Shown: positions 1 through 7,515, numbered from the stretch's first letter. The stretch is DNA of 64,000 bases from Sphingobacterium pedocola (GCF_015209965.1 NZ_MU158693.1:124001-188000), one strand, 5' to 3'. Notes: generated from the sequence alone by a model not told the origin. A program made the numbers and translations.

Positions 1-510
1 ATTTGCAGTAAAGGCTATCTGCGGAAGAGACTCCAATGTAGAATGCAAATGATCTACTCTTTCTTTTAATTCTGCCTGTGCTTTTTTTCGGGTTTCTATT
101 TCGGATCGTAATGCCTGCTGCGTTTCATTCAGTGCCAAGGTCTGTTCGTATAACCGATAAAACGTTTTCACCTTTAACATTAAAATATCGGAATCCACCG
201 GCTTCGTGACATAGTCTATACCTCCAGAAGCATAACCTCTAGTAATAAATTTCTTATCGGTATTCACAGCCGAAAGAAAGATAATAGGTATATCTTTTGT
301 TTTGTTAAATCCGGACAACGTTTCTGCCACTTCAAATCCATCGATTCCGGGCATTTGAACATCTAATATGATTAATGCATAATTATTTCTTAATACCTTT
401 TTTAAAGCCTCTTCGCCCGATAGTGCGGTATCTACCAAAAAATCTTTGGACTCTAATAATTTTTTTAAAGAATAAATATTCTCCGGTCTATCATCAACAA
501 TTAGAATCAT
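1..510 (-). CDS. Response-regulator receiver domain, N-terminal part of a probable hybrid sensor kinase (partial)
   Basis: The reading frame starts at an ATG at 510 (an in-frame stop lies just upstream) and runs off the left edge, giving 170 residues. Residues 1-120 form a CheY-like receiver domain: an acidic VDD near residue 5-7, the phospho-acceptor Asp at about 50 in LIILDVQMPG, a Ser at about 80 and the conserved Lys at about 103 in VTKP. A charged coiled-coil helix follows (about 120-155), then a segment ending in STLESLPQIAF that looks like the start of a PAS domain. REC-coil-PAS at the N terminus is common in hybrid histidine kinases, but the kinase part lies outside the window, so the final output is not visible. 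It would act in the cytoplasm in a phosphorelay. REC assignment is certain; the hybrid-kinase call is inference. Confidence 0.85.
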   Translation of the reverse strand, partial: MILIVDDRPENIYSLKKLLESKDFLVDTALSGEEALKKVLRNNYALIILDVQMPGIDGFEVAETLSGFNKTKDIPIIFLSAVNTDKKFITRGYASGGIDYVTKPVDSDILMLKVKTFYRLYEQTLALNETQQALRSEIETRKKAQAELKERVDHLHSTLESLPQIAFTAN

Positions 511-813
511 ACCTGTTTTTCATCTGTATAAATTATTTCGTGAACTCACCTTTCCTCGAGAGGTGGTAAGCTAATTCATCCAATCCTTATGGGACAGTAA
601 CCTTGGATTTGAAGTTCTAAAAATAGCTATTTATTATTTGATAATACAAATTACACCATCAAAATCAATTTTCTTAGAAGTCTCCTGCAAAATGTTCACC
701 GATCAAACGCATTCTTTCACCGAATTACCCCGTGCGCTCGTCTATTTCCTATCCGCTCGTAAGATGACCTATCCTACTTTTGAACTAAATATCATAACAA
801 TTAAAACACTATC
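511..813. other. Intergenic region without a gene
   Basis: About 300 bases between divergent genes. The only structure seen is a short hairpin, CACCT at 547-551 with AGGTG at 561-565. No convincing two-part promoter could be picked out, although both flanking genes must start transcription here. Confidence 0.5.
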
Positions 814-1242
814 ATGAAAAGAATCATCTTCTCCATCACCACCGCACTTATATTAATAAGTCCATTCAGTTCTTCCGCTGTCGAAAAAGCGAATCCATTG
901 AAAAACATGAACACCACTGCCATTGTTGCCGTTTATCTGAATGCTACAGCGCTGGGCAATCCGGAATTTAGCGAACAGCTATTTGCAAGGGATTTCGAAT
1001 ATTATGTTGCAGGCCTCAATGTATTTAAGTTTAACAGAAAACAGTACTTAAAGTTTCTTAAGCAGAATACCGGACTGCAGTTTAATTGTAAAACCACATC
1101 TGAAATCTTGGCTGAAAACGGAGACTCCTGCACAGCAAAAACGACAATGCAGTTTGAAAACTTTACGCGTGTGGATTACATCACCCTTTGCCGAAAAAAA
1201 GACAGCTGGCAAGTAAGTAAAGTAGTAACAACTTATCCTTAG
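814..1242 (+). CDS. Secreted NTF2-like (putative lumazine-binding / SnoaL-type) protein
   Basis: 142 residues. Residues 1-22 are a signal peptide (MKR, hydrophobic core, Ser-rich AXA-like end), so the protein is probably exported to the periplasm. The mature part of about 115 residues has the pattern of the Lumazine_bd_2 / NTF2-like fold: an opening helix (AIVAVYLNATALGNPE), a middle segment with LFARDFEYYVAGLN, and a closing strand WQVSKVVTTYP. Proteins of this family are small alpha+beta cones that often bind small hydrophobic ligands, but no ligand can be deduced here. Two cysteines (about residues 92 and 106) could form a disulfide. It is monocistronic, with the SDR gene 110 bases downstream. 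Fold assignment is by pattern only; function is unknown. Confidence 0.6.
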   Translation: MKRIIFSITTALILISPFSSSAVEKANPLKNMNTTAIVAVYLNATALGNPEFSEQLFARDFEYYVAGLNVFKFNRKQYLKFLKQNTGLQFNCKTTSEILAENGDSCTAKTTMQFENFTRVDYITLCRKKDSWQVSKVVTTYP

Positions 1243-1243
1243 C

Positions 1244-1266
1244 GCCTGTTTAAATTTTAGACAGGC
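1244..1266 (+). terminator. Weak hairpin after the NTF2-like gene
   Basis: GCCTGT (1244-1249) can pair with ACAGGC (1261-1266) across an 11-base loop just after the stop codon. It lacks a good U-tract, so it may be only a pause or 3'-end stabiliser. Confidence 0.3.
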
Positions 1267-1352
1267 TCTCCATATAATTTTACAAAACAATACCTGATTT
1301 GCATTGTCATAGTAAGAAACGGAACATGGATTAAACTAAAACAGCATCTATT

Positions 1353-2264
1353 ATGAAAAAGCAAACAGGCCGTACTAAGAATGAGCAACAAAATCCGGAG
1401 GAAAAATATCCTCAACCTCCATTTCCTAAACAAAAGCAAGAATTTCCAGGAACTGAATCCGCCATGCGTCCGCAAGCGGACCACGGGCAGAGCAGTTACA
1501 AAGGCTCGGGAAAACTAAAGGATAAAACCGCTATCATTACGGGTGGTGATTCGGGAATAGGGAAAGCTGTTGCTATTGCATTCGCAAGAGAAGGCGCCGA
1601 TGTCGTCATCAGCTACCTGGATGATATGGAAGATGAGGATGCACGCGATACCGCGCATTATGTAGAAGAAGCCGGACGAAGGTGTATATTGATTAAAGGG
1701 GATATCACGAGTGAAAAACAGTGCAAAAAAATCGTTTCTACCACAGTAAAAGAGTTTGGAAAGATTGACATCCTCGTAAACAACGCCGCTTTCCAAATGG
1801 CGCGTAAGTCTTTAAAGGACATCCCTTCTAGCGAATGGGTACATACTTTTGATGTCAATATTCATAGCATGTTTTATCTATGTAAGGCGGCCGAACCACA
1901 TATGAAGGCGGGTAGCTCCATTATTAATACCACTTCGGTGAATGCGTATCACCCGTCTGATGATTTACTGCCCTATGCGGCTACGAAAGCGGCTATTCAG
2001 AGCTTCACGGCCAATCTTGCTCAAATCCTTTTAAATGAAGGTAAAGGTATACGGGTAAATGCCGTTGCCCCGGGGCCGGTATGGACACCACTGATTCCCG
2101 CTACTAAATGGCAGGACATCGATATTTTTGGAGAAAACACACCGGTTGGTAGACCCGGACAACCCGCAGAAATAGCGCCTTCCTATGTTTTCCTTGCATC
2201 CGAAGAAAGCAGCTATATCTCGGGAGCAACCCTACCGGCAACGGGCGGACGCATTACAATTTAA
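1353..2264 (+). CDS. SDR family oxidoreductase (YghA / general-stress-protein-39 type)
   Basis: 303 residues. An N-terminal extension of about 50 polar, Pro/Gln/Lys-rich residues precedes a classical short-chain dehydrogenase domain: cofactor motif TGGDSGIG at 63-70, NNAA at about 143-146, catalytic Ser195, Tyr208 and Lys212 (YAATK), and the PG motif after it. The extension with the PFPKQ-type sequence is typical of the YghA/YhdG subgroup, which in other bacteria belongs to the general stress response. The substrate is unknown; an NAD(P)-dependent alcohol/aldehyde oxidoreduction is expected in the cytoplasm. A DUF6496 mini-gene follows 31 bases later and they share one terminator, so they are probably co-transcribed. 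Confidence 0.9.
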   Translation: MKKQTGRTKNEQQNPEEKYPQPPFPKQKQEFPGTESAMRPQADHGQSSYKGSGKLKDKTAIITGGDSGIGKAVAIAFAREGADVVISYLDDMEDEDARDTAHYVEEAGRRCILIKGDITSEKQCKKIVSTTVKEFGKIDILVNNAAFQMARKSLKDIPSSEWVHTFDVNIHSMFYLCKAAEPHMKAGSSIINTTSVNAYHPSDDLLPYAATKAAIQSFTANLAQILLNEGKGIRVNAVAPGPVWTPLIPATKWQDIDIFGENTPVGRPGQPAEIAPSYVFLASEESSYISGATLPATGGRITI

Positions 2265-2295
2265 GTTTTATCGTAAACACTAAACAAATAAGATT

Positions 2296-2472
2296 ATGGC
2301 AAAATATTCAAAAAAAGCTAGCGAAAAGGTAGAAGAAGCGATGCACGAAATGAAGGAAGGAGAGCTTAAAACGGGTACCGGAAAAAAAGTGACATCCAAA
2401 AAGCAAGCTGTCGCTATTGGTCTTTCTCAGGCGAAGAAAGAAGGCGCAAAAGTTCCTAAGAAAAAGACCTGA
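2296..2472 (+). CDS. Small basic DUF6496 protein
   Basis: 58 residues, strongly basic (Lys-rich), beginning MAKYSKKASEKVEEAMHEMK and ending with a KEGAKVPKKK-type tail. This pattern (KKASEKVE..MHE.K.G.L..G...KV.SKKQA.AIGLS.A.K.GAKVPKKK) is the DUF6496 family, small proteins of unknown function often found near stress genes. It follows the SDR gene by 31 bases. Its stop codon lies inside the stem-loop of a terminator. The charge suggests nucleic-acid binding, but that is inference. Confidence 0.85.
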   Translation: MAKYSKKASEKVEEAMHEMKEGELKTGTGKKVTSKKQAVAIGLSQAKKEGAKVPKKKT

Positions 2473-2485
2473 CAAGGTCTTTTTT
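2461..2485 (+). terminator. Rho-independent terminator of the SDR-DUF6496 pair
   Basis: AAAAAGACCT (2461-2470) pairs perfectly with AGGTCTTTTT (2475-2484) around a GACA loop and is followed by a T-run. The last codons of the DUF6496 gene form the left arm. Confidence 0.85.
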
Positions 2486-2486
2486 A

Positions 2487-2862
2487 CATTGGTCTCTTGT
2501 TCAATAGCTTTCTGCATCGGAACATGCCCGCATGAATGCACATCACCGACGATAAGCCCCTTGACAACAACGTGGCATACGATCTCGGGGAGAGGTCTGT
2601 CTGTAGACGATGCCCTAAACCCAAAGCCGTTTCCGAATAAAAATATCTTTTTCCATTCCCCCATAACTTTGTTAGTATCCTTGGAAAGGATAAATTTTAC
2701 GGCACGTCATCCAGGATGTGCGGATTCAAATTTGTGTTTAATGAAAGATGGTTTAACAAATTGTATTTAGTCGAAAATTTCATTAAGTTTATCCTAACTA
2801 TGAGACAATTATGATGTAAAGATACCTTCAATACCAAGGAATCTATACAAAATACCTAATTT
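2487..2862. other. Intergenic region with no supported gene
   Basis: Open frames exist on both strands across 2500-2640, but none has a recognisable product or a sensible start and they overlap the known DUF6496 gene. A TAACTTTG (2664-2671) resembles the Bacteroidota -7 box but has no matching TTG at the right distance. Confidence 0.4.
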
Positions 2863-3219
2863 ATGAAAAGACCCATACAATTTGTATTAGAGAATGCAAT
2901 AGTTAGCCAGCCAAAAAAAAGTCTTGGGTATGTGGGATCGAGCGTTCATAATCTTTTTGGAGGTGTCAGAAGTGTTACCTATTACGGAGGCGCTACCGCC
3001 GTGGAGAGTTATAGTGAAGGGTGGGGAGGAATAACTTTAGGTAATTTTGTTATTGGAGAGCGAGATTTACAAGCAGAGCCAGGCAATTCACTGTTTCAGC
3101 ATGAATATGGGCACTATTTACAAAGTCAAGCTTCTGGTGTATTTTACCTGCCCCGATATGGTGTACCGAGCTTGTTCAGTACAACTCTAGGATCACGGGA
3201 CATAGAAGCTACTACTTGA
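2863..3219 (+). CDS. Truncated HEYGH-motif domain, like the C-terminal part of Bacteroidota RHS/polymorphic-toxin proteins
   Basis: 118 residues from the first ATG after an in-frame stop. The pattern GGITLGNFVIGERDL....PGN.LFQHEYGHYLQSQ..G..YLPR.GVPSLFS matches the terminal domain I know from large Bacteroidota RHS-repeat or secreted proteins; HEYGH at about residues 84-88 fits the zinc-peptidase HExxH pattern. In those proteins the domain usually continues with a conserved D-A-N-x-R segment; here the frame stops after DIEATT, so the C terminus appears lost, and there is no large N-terminal protein upstream and no signal peptide. It is probably a displaced remnant, possibly inactive. No immunity-like gene is adjacent. 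Domain recognition is from memory; function is unproven. Confidence 0.5.
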   Translation: MKRPIQFVLENAIVSQPKKSLGYVGSSVHNLFGGVRSVTYYGGATAVESYSEGWGGITLGNFVIGERDLQAEPGNSLFQHEYGHYLQSQASGVFYLPRYGVPSLFSTTLGSRDIEATT

Positions 3220-3332
3220 AAATTTAACCTATTTTTTGTAGCTTTATTTCTAAATAATAAACCACTCAATTAAAAATTATGAATATGGTTAGGGATTTGT
3301 ATAAATCGCCCCTAACCCAGCTAACTTAAATT

Positions 3333-4304
3333 ATGCTTTTAAACATCAGTCTACCCCTATTCCTTACCTCCGGTATCTCGGTTAATACATCTTTAGTTTC
3401 CAAGGCAAGGTATTTCAACTTTATGCGGGAACAAGATATGCTTTTATCGCATAAAGATGGTTACATTGCGCAGCGAAAAATAGGCCAGCTCTCATTTATC
3501 GAAATTAAATGCAACTGTGACATAGATTGGTATTTTACGGTAGCCAACGCCCACCAGACATTTTGGATGGTATTTCAGCTGCTCGGAAACTCTTTTATAG
3601 ATGATGCGCAAAAACACAGCATCGAACAGCAACAATACCAAGGCTATTTCAACGAAGAAAATACGGTACGGCATCACCTCCGATCGGGAAAGACATGGAT
3701 GATCCTCATCGGACTGGAAATCAGCGACATGAAACTGCTCTCTACGGAATGGAAAATGCTGTCTGCAGAAAGCGGATCCCAGCTTAGTATACGGCCAGCG
3801 CAAAAAATAGCCTTTCGGATATACAAGATCCTGCAGCAGATACAACACATCAAAGATAGCCCCTTTTCACTAAAGTATAAGCTACCGGCCTTAATGGTTC
3901 AGCTCATGGACACCTACCACGCCGACATCCTCGAACATGCCCGATCCATGCAACAGGATGATATTCCGCTTCTACACCGCGCTAAGGACTATATCATGAA
4001 GCATTATATGGATGCCGATATAGATATTCAAGTAATAGCCGACAAGCTGCTGACCAGTGAACGCACGCTGTATCGCATCTTTAAAGAAAATGGACTGACA
4101 GTGAATGCAGCCATACGGACCATACGCATTTACAAAGGCAGGGAGATGCTCCGTAGAACCGACAAGTCCGTAGATATGATAGCCTTCTATCTGCAGTTTT
4201 CAACGGCCAGATATTTTATCAAACAATATGTCAACTACTTCGGACACACACCGGCAATGGAAAGAAAACTAAATCAACGTCCCTCCTTGCGGAAGACCAA
4301 ATGA
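3333..4304 (+). CDS. AraC family transcriptional regulator
   Basis: 323 residues. The last 100 residues form an AraC double helix-turn-helix: first HTH around IDIQVIADKLLTSERTLYR, second around VDMIAFYLQFSTARYFIKQY, ending with FGHTPAMERK. The N-terminal about 200 residues would be the sensing or dimerisation part; I do not recognise a cupin. The first 30 residues are hydrophobic and atypical, so an internal ATG at 3423 (MREQDMLL) is a realistic alternative start. No obvious target operon adjoins; downstream is a repeat array. Confidence 0.8.
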   Translation: MLLNISLPLFLTSGISVNTSLVSKARYFNFMREQDMLLSHKDGYIAQRKIGQLSFIEIKCNCDIDWYFTVANAHQTFWMVFQLLGNSFIDDAQKHSIEQQQYQGYFNEENTVRHHLRSGKTWMILIGLEISDMKLLSTEWKMLSAESGSQLSIRPAQKIAFRIYKILQQIQHIKDSPFSLKYKLPALMVQLMDTYHADILEHARSMQQDDIPLLHRAKDYIMKHYMDADIDIQVIADKLLTSERTLYRIFKENGLTVNAAIRTIRIYKGREMLRRTDKSVDMIAFYLQFSTARYFIKQYVNYFGHTPAMERKLNQRPSLRKTK

Positions 4305-4339
4305 AGTGCAGATAACAGATACAAAGATTTATAATATCC

Positions 4340-4774
4340 AACTTTTCCACCCGACAATGCAGTTTCGTCAACAAACTATTTAGCTTTTCCGATCGGCAAT
4401 TCAACTTCTCCAGTTGGCCATTCAATTTCACCAATCGGCTAACTAACTTGTCCTTCTGACAATGCAACTTTTCCAACCGACTAGGTAGTTTTGCAAACAG
4501 ACTCTCCATGTTTTCCAGCCGGCTGCCCAACTTTTCCGATCAACTAACTAACTTGTCCAACCGACAAGGCAGTTTTGTCAATTGGCCCTCCGAGTTTTCC
4601 GACCGGAAATTTAACTTTCCCAGCTGGTCATGCAATTTCACCAATCGACTAATCAACTTTTCCAACCGACAAGTCGGCTTTATCAACAGACTCTCCAAGT
4701 TTTCCGACCGGAAATTTAACTTTTCCAGCTGGTCATTCAACTTTTCCAATCGACAATGCAATTTTTCCGAGTGG
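4340..4774. repeat. Degenerate 21-bp tandem repeat array (about 20 units, 105-bp higher-order period)
   Basis: Units resemble AACTTTTCCAACCGACWADKY on the + strand, repeated every 21 bases through 435 bases. Related longer blocks recur at exact multiples of 21: GTTTTCCGACCGGAAATTTA starts near 4594 and again near 4699 (105 apart), and similar blocks begin near 4384 and 4510. Because 21 is a multiple of 3, frames stay open for long stretches: + strand 4508-4795 gives heptads such as FSNRQVG, and the - strand gives heptads such as RLEKLNx with one stop at 4540-4542. These frames lack ATG starts and ribosome sites in sensible places, so I annotate DNA repeats, not genes. Confidence 0.85.
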
Positions 4775-4877
4775 TTTACTTCGGTGAAAATTTAGCGCTA
4801 TGAAGTTCGAAAATCGGCCTAAATAGTGCATACACAAACTTTTTTAACCAAAATAACCGCTCCGACCCTCCAAAAAA

Positions 4878-4937
4878 GGGGTAAAATTCCGCCAAAAAGT
4901 TTTTCGGACTTTGCGAATTTTGGCGGAATTTTACCCC
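4878..4937. repeat. Perfect 20-bp inverted repeat with 20-base loop
   Basis: Arm GGGGTAAAATTCCGCCAAAA at 4878-4897 is the exact reverse complement of 4918-4937; the loop is 4898-4917. It lies between the 21-bp array and the Fn3-like gene. As RNA it would be a very stable hairpin, but with no U-tract on either strand, so it is not a simple terminator. Confidence 0.9.
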
Positions 4938-5060
4938 CTCCATGTCATAGCTCTTGTCGTATGTTTGTATCGTTGCTAGCACAAACAAAACGAGCGTGCC
5001 CACTTTCCGGACGGTAGGCGAGCTCACAACGTGATTTATTAACATTTTTAAAAAAAAGAC

Positions 5061-5678
5061 ATGAGTAAATTAAAATTACCAGGAAAGAAACAGACCGATG
5101 TTCAATTGATGCAGACTGCAGAACAGATCTACTCCAAAATGACAGCAGAGTCGACACTGTTTGCAGCGCCAGTACCAGCGCTCGCTACACTAGAAGCAGC
5201 ATTGACCGCCTTCCGTAACTCCGCGACCGAAGCGGCTTACCGTGATACAAGGGCGATCATGATACGCAAGCAGAAACGGCAAGAACTGGACTATGTGCTT
5301 AAAGAACTGAGCAAGTACGTCGATACGGTGGCAAATGGCGACGGCACGGTAGTACTGGCGGCCGGATTCAGCCTACAGAAATCAAATGAATCCTATAGTG
5401 GACTGGTCCCAAAAGCCCAGCGCCCTTTAGCTGAACCAGGGCAGATCGGTAGCGGACGTGTACTGATCAAAACGACCTCGTGGACCGGGGCACGTATGTA
5501 TGAGTTTCAATACCGCATCAAAGGAAGTACGGATGCGTGGACTTCGCAACTGAGTTCGAAAAGCAGCTGTGTACTCGAAGGGTTGGAAACGTTTAAGGAA
5601 TATGAATTCCGTGTCACGTATATAGGGATTAATCCGACAGCAAACTACAGCGATAGCACAAGCAGCTACGTGCTTTAA
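5061..5678 (+). CDS. Fibronectin type III-like domain protein
   Basis: 205 residues, no signal peptide or membrane segment. Residues 1-105 are predicted helical (many Ala, Gln, Lys; AEQIYSKM, QKRQELDYVLKELSKYV). Residues about 125-205 look like a fibronectin type III fold: SGRVLIKTTSW..GARMYEFQYRIKG...W, then LEGLETFKEYEFRVTYIG and a final SDSTSSYVL. Helical head plus one Fn3 domain is a layout I associate with small Bacteroidota proteins of unknown role. Codon use has more GC than the neighbours. The gene follows the 21-bp array and the 20-bp inverted repeat, which may be its control region. Function unknown. Confidence 0.65.
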   Translation: MSKLKLPGKKQTDVQLMQTAEQIYSKMTAESTLFAAPVPALATLEAALTAFRNSATEAAYRDTRAIMIRKQKRQELDYVLKELSKYVDTVANGDGTVVLAAGFSLQKSNESYSGLVPKAQRPLAEPGQIGSGRVLIKTTSWTGARMYEFQYRIKGSTDAWTSQLSSKSSCVLEGLETFKEYEFRVTYIGINPTANYSDSTSSYVL

Positions 5679-5938
5679 AGAGATTGCTTGATACCCGCGG
5701 TAAGACATGCACACACCTGTCTTTCCCTGTGGTAAAAATTTTCTTGGACACAATAGAACTTCCCGTTCAGGGAGGTATTTAAACAAGCCTCAGCAAGGCC
5801 GCATAATATATGCAAAATGAATATACTTGAATATAACAGCGTCATTTCCTACCTTGACATGGAAAATAGGAAAGAACAGGTCCATACAAAATGGGAAATG
5901 ACGTCTGTTTCTTTTTGCTATAAATAAAAACACTAAAA
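5679..5938. other. Intergenic region with a structured element and a possible 36-codon ORF
   Basis: CGTCATTTCC (5840-5849) is exactly complementary to 5894-5903, with flanking ACAG/CTGT that can extend the stem; inside it ATGGA and TCCAT can also pair. The same stretch is open from an ATG at 5817 to a stop at 5925-5927 (36 codons), ending 11 bases before the next gene. I cannot tell whether this is a leader peptide or just a structured leader. Confidence 0.4.
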
Positions 5939-6634
5939 ATGAAAGAAATCGTCAAAGAACATCCGTTGAGACCCATCATATTACGTGTTGACCTGCAAAA
6001 GCCCTTATTAGATTTTGAGAAAAAAGGGCTTGAAGCACATTACCTGATGCACGACCAGACCTGGGATATGCTGCAACAGTTGAAAGCACATTATCAGGCG
6101 TTGGAACAATTAGACTTTGAAATTGCGGAGCTCGACTACCTCTTGCTGCCAATTGAACAAGATCTGGATATACTCGAAGTATTCCTCAAAATTAAAGATC
6201 CTTCGGTATTGCCGTTCGACGACAAAGATGATAATGCTGAAATAAACATCGACCTGGGGGAATTTTATAAAGGCGTCGCTTATCATAATCAGCGTTTGCA
6301 AGATATGCACGAAGATCTCGAAAGCGAATATGACTGGTTCATAAAACACTTTGATATGATCTATGAAAAAGAGAGCTGGATAGACGAGCAGCTGTGGGAC
6401 GACATCCATCAGGTATACCGAAATTACCTTGACGCTCAAGTTGATATTGTTACGTTGGACCGGGATCAGGAAGAATTCAAGGGAACATTGTCGGAAGTTC
6501 ACGATTACCAGGATAGGTATAGGGAATACGGGGAAAGCATATTTGCCGCATATAACGAACTGCATAAGCGATCTGAAGAAACCTACCGTCGCACCGAAGT
6601 CGTCAATCAAGGTTTGAATAAATTACCGCTTTAA
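5939..6634 (+). CDS. Hypothetical helical, acidic protein
   Basis: 231 residues, not recognised. No signal peptide, no membrane segment, no cysteine or nucleotide-binding motif. Composition is rich in Asp, Glu, Leu, Tyr and Gln with long amphipathic helices (LKAHYQALEQLDFEIAELDY; a second from about 130 to 220 with many Tyr/Arg), suggesting a coiled-coil or helical-bundle cytoplasmic protein. It follows the Fn3-like gene after 260 bases containing a hairpin, on the same strand; these two plus the repeat array may form one accessory unit, but that is inference. Confidence 0.6.
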   Translation: MKEIVKEHPLRPIILRVDLQKPLLDFEKKGLEAHYLMHDQTWDMLQQLKAHYQALEQLDFEIAELDYLLLPIEQDLDILEVFLKIKDPSVLPFDDKDDNAEINIDLGEFYKGVAYHNQRLQDMHEDLESEYDWFIKHFDMIYEKESWIDEQLWDDIHQVYRNYLDAQVDIVTLDRDQEEFKGTLSEVHDYQDRYREYGESIFAAYNELHKRSEETYRRTEVVNQGLNKLPL

Positions 6635-6656
6635 ACAATGAAGGCCTTTTTTATCA

Positions 6657-6680
6657 CGAGCACTGTTGTACTTGTGCTCG
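6657..6680 (+). terminator. Hairpin downstream of the helical protein gene
   Basis: CGAGCAC (6657-6663) pairs with GTGCTCG (6674-6680) over a 10-base loop. It has no T-run and may instead be the edge of the dispersed repeat that follows. Confidence 0.3.
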
Positions 6681-6700
6681 CGTTGGAGATGGGGCATATA

Positions 6701-6787
6701 AGATTGCCACACCTTCGTTCCTCAGGTTCGCAATGACGGTACTAGTTCCTACCTGAACGTCACTGCGAGGAGGTACGACGGCAGTCT
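6701..6787. repeat. Dispersed palindromic repeat, copy A
   Basis: 6701-6738 (AGATTGCCACACC... to CAATGACG) and 6758-6787 (CGTCACTGCGAGGAGG... to GGCAGTCT) are the two arms of the repeat family also seen at 10.7, 18.9 and 33.1 kb, here joined in outward order by a 19-base spacer (GTACTAGTTCCTACCTGAA). The spacer reappears in inverse complement after the 10.7 kb array. The rest of 6681-7016 has no supported gene. Confidence 0.8.
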
Positions 6788-7016
6788 ACTAAGAAGCATT
6801 CCCTACCATCCCACCAATCGAAGGGATCTAGACCACGAAGTGCTCTGCAGAGCAAAAAAACCTACTGATCCAAAAGTAGTTTACAGATCCAAAGTTGCAT
6901 CAGGCCCTCGAACCTCCAACACACCCCTGATGCCTGCTTCGCAGTCACTGTGTTCAGACAAAATGAACGTTATTTCCCGCACTTTAGACGACAAATCGAA
7001 GGTTTATCACAATGGG

Positions 7017-7049
7017 TTGAAAATTATTAGTTTATAATGCATACCTTTG
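7017..7049 (+). promoter_or_regulatory. Bacteroidota-type promoter of the J/KTSC gene
   Basis: TTG at 7017-7019, 22 bases, then TACCTTTG at 7042-7049, matching TTG-N19..23-TAnnTTTG. The box ends five bases before the ATG at 7055, so the transcript would have almost no leader. Confidence 0.65.
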
Positions 7050-7054
7050 CGCGC

Positions 7055-7507
7055 ATGAAAAAAATCGCAGACTACAGAAAACTTTTGAATGTAGACAAAT
7101 CAGCAGATCTTCAAACCTTAAAATCGACGTACCGGACGATCATGAAAGAATGCCATCCGGATAAATTTGTAAATGATGAGGAAGGGAAGCAAAACGCGGA
7201 GGTAAAGAGCAAAGAAATGATCGAAGCTTATCATTTTTTAGTCAGCATCTGTCCGGAAACCCGGGAACAACAATTGCCTATATACACGAATACGCTGGCG
7301 AATTCAAGTATTTATGATTTTGAATGGAAGTCTCAGGTATTGGTCATTACCTTTCAAGACGGCAGTCAATACGAATATTTCGGTGTGTCAAAAAATGAAT
7401 ATGTTAAATTTGTAAATGCGGATTCTCCTGGTCGCTTTGCCAGAAGACATATTTTCCATACGTATCCGTATAGAAATGTTTTAAAAACCACCGCTCCCGT
7501 ACAATAA
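7055..7507 (+). CDS. DnaJ-like J domain fused to a KTSC domain
   Basis: 150 residues. Residues 1-70 are a J domain: YRKLLNVDKSADLQTLKSTYR, then the diagnostic HPD at about 34-36 (KECHPDKF) and a helix with EAYHFL. Residues about 86-145 are a KTSC domain (SSIYDFEWKSQVLVITFQDG, then Y.YFGVS and FNADS-type and FARRHI segments). J domains stimulate Hsp70 ATPase; KTSC domains are found fused to several nucleic-acid and chaperone modules and their role is unknown. I start at 7055 rather than the in-frame ATG at 7037, because 7037 lies upstream of the -7 box. Single gene, followed by the thiamin promoter. Confidence 0.85.
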   Translation: MKKIADYRKLLNVDKSADLQTLKSTYRTIMKECHPDKFVNDEEGKQNAEVKSKEMIEAYHFLVSICPETREQQLPIYTNTLANSSIYDFEWKSQVLVITFQDGSQYEYFGVSKNEYVKFVNADSPGRFARRHIFHTYPYRNVLKTTAPVQ

Positions 7508-7515
7508 ATACCTCC

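Noticed and set aside
375..569. 64-codon + strand frame at the left edge
   Set aside because: It is antisense to the clear receiver-domain gene.
2308..2770. Long open frames on both strands over the DUF6496 gene and the following gap
   Set aside because: They overlap a recognised small gene and its terminator, have no recognisable domain or start signal, and their translations do not look like the neighbours' proteins.
3286..3319. Hairpin GGTTAGGG / CCCCTAACC as terminator of the HEYGH fragment
   Set aside because: The pairing is short with a wide loop and no T-run follows; it also lies only 14 bases before the AraC start.
4231..4795. Frames in the 21-bp array as coding sequences for coiled-coil proteins
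   Set aside because: Starts would be TTG inside repeat units, one frame has a stop, and one runs into the AraC gene. The openness follows from the 21-base period.
6840..7037. 65-codon + strand frame before the J/KTSC gene
   Set aside because: No ribosome site, no family, and it overlaps the promoter of the J/KTSC gene.
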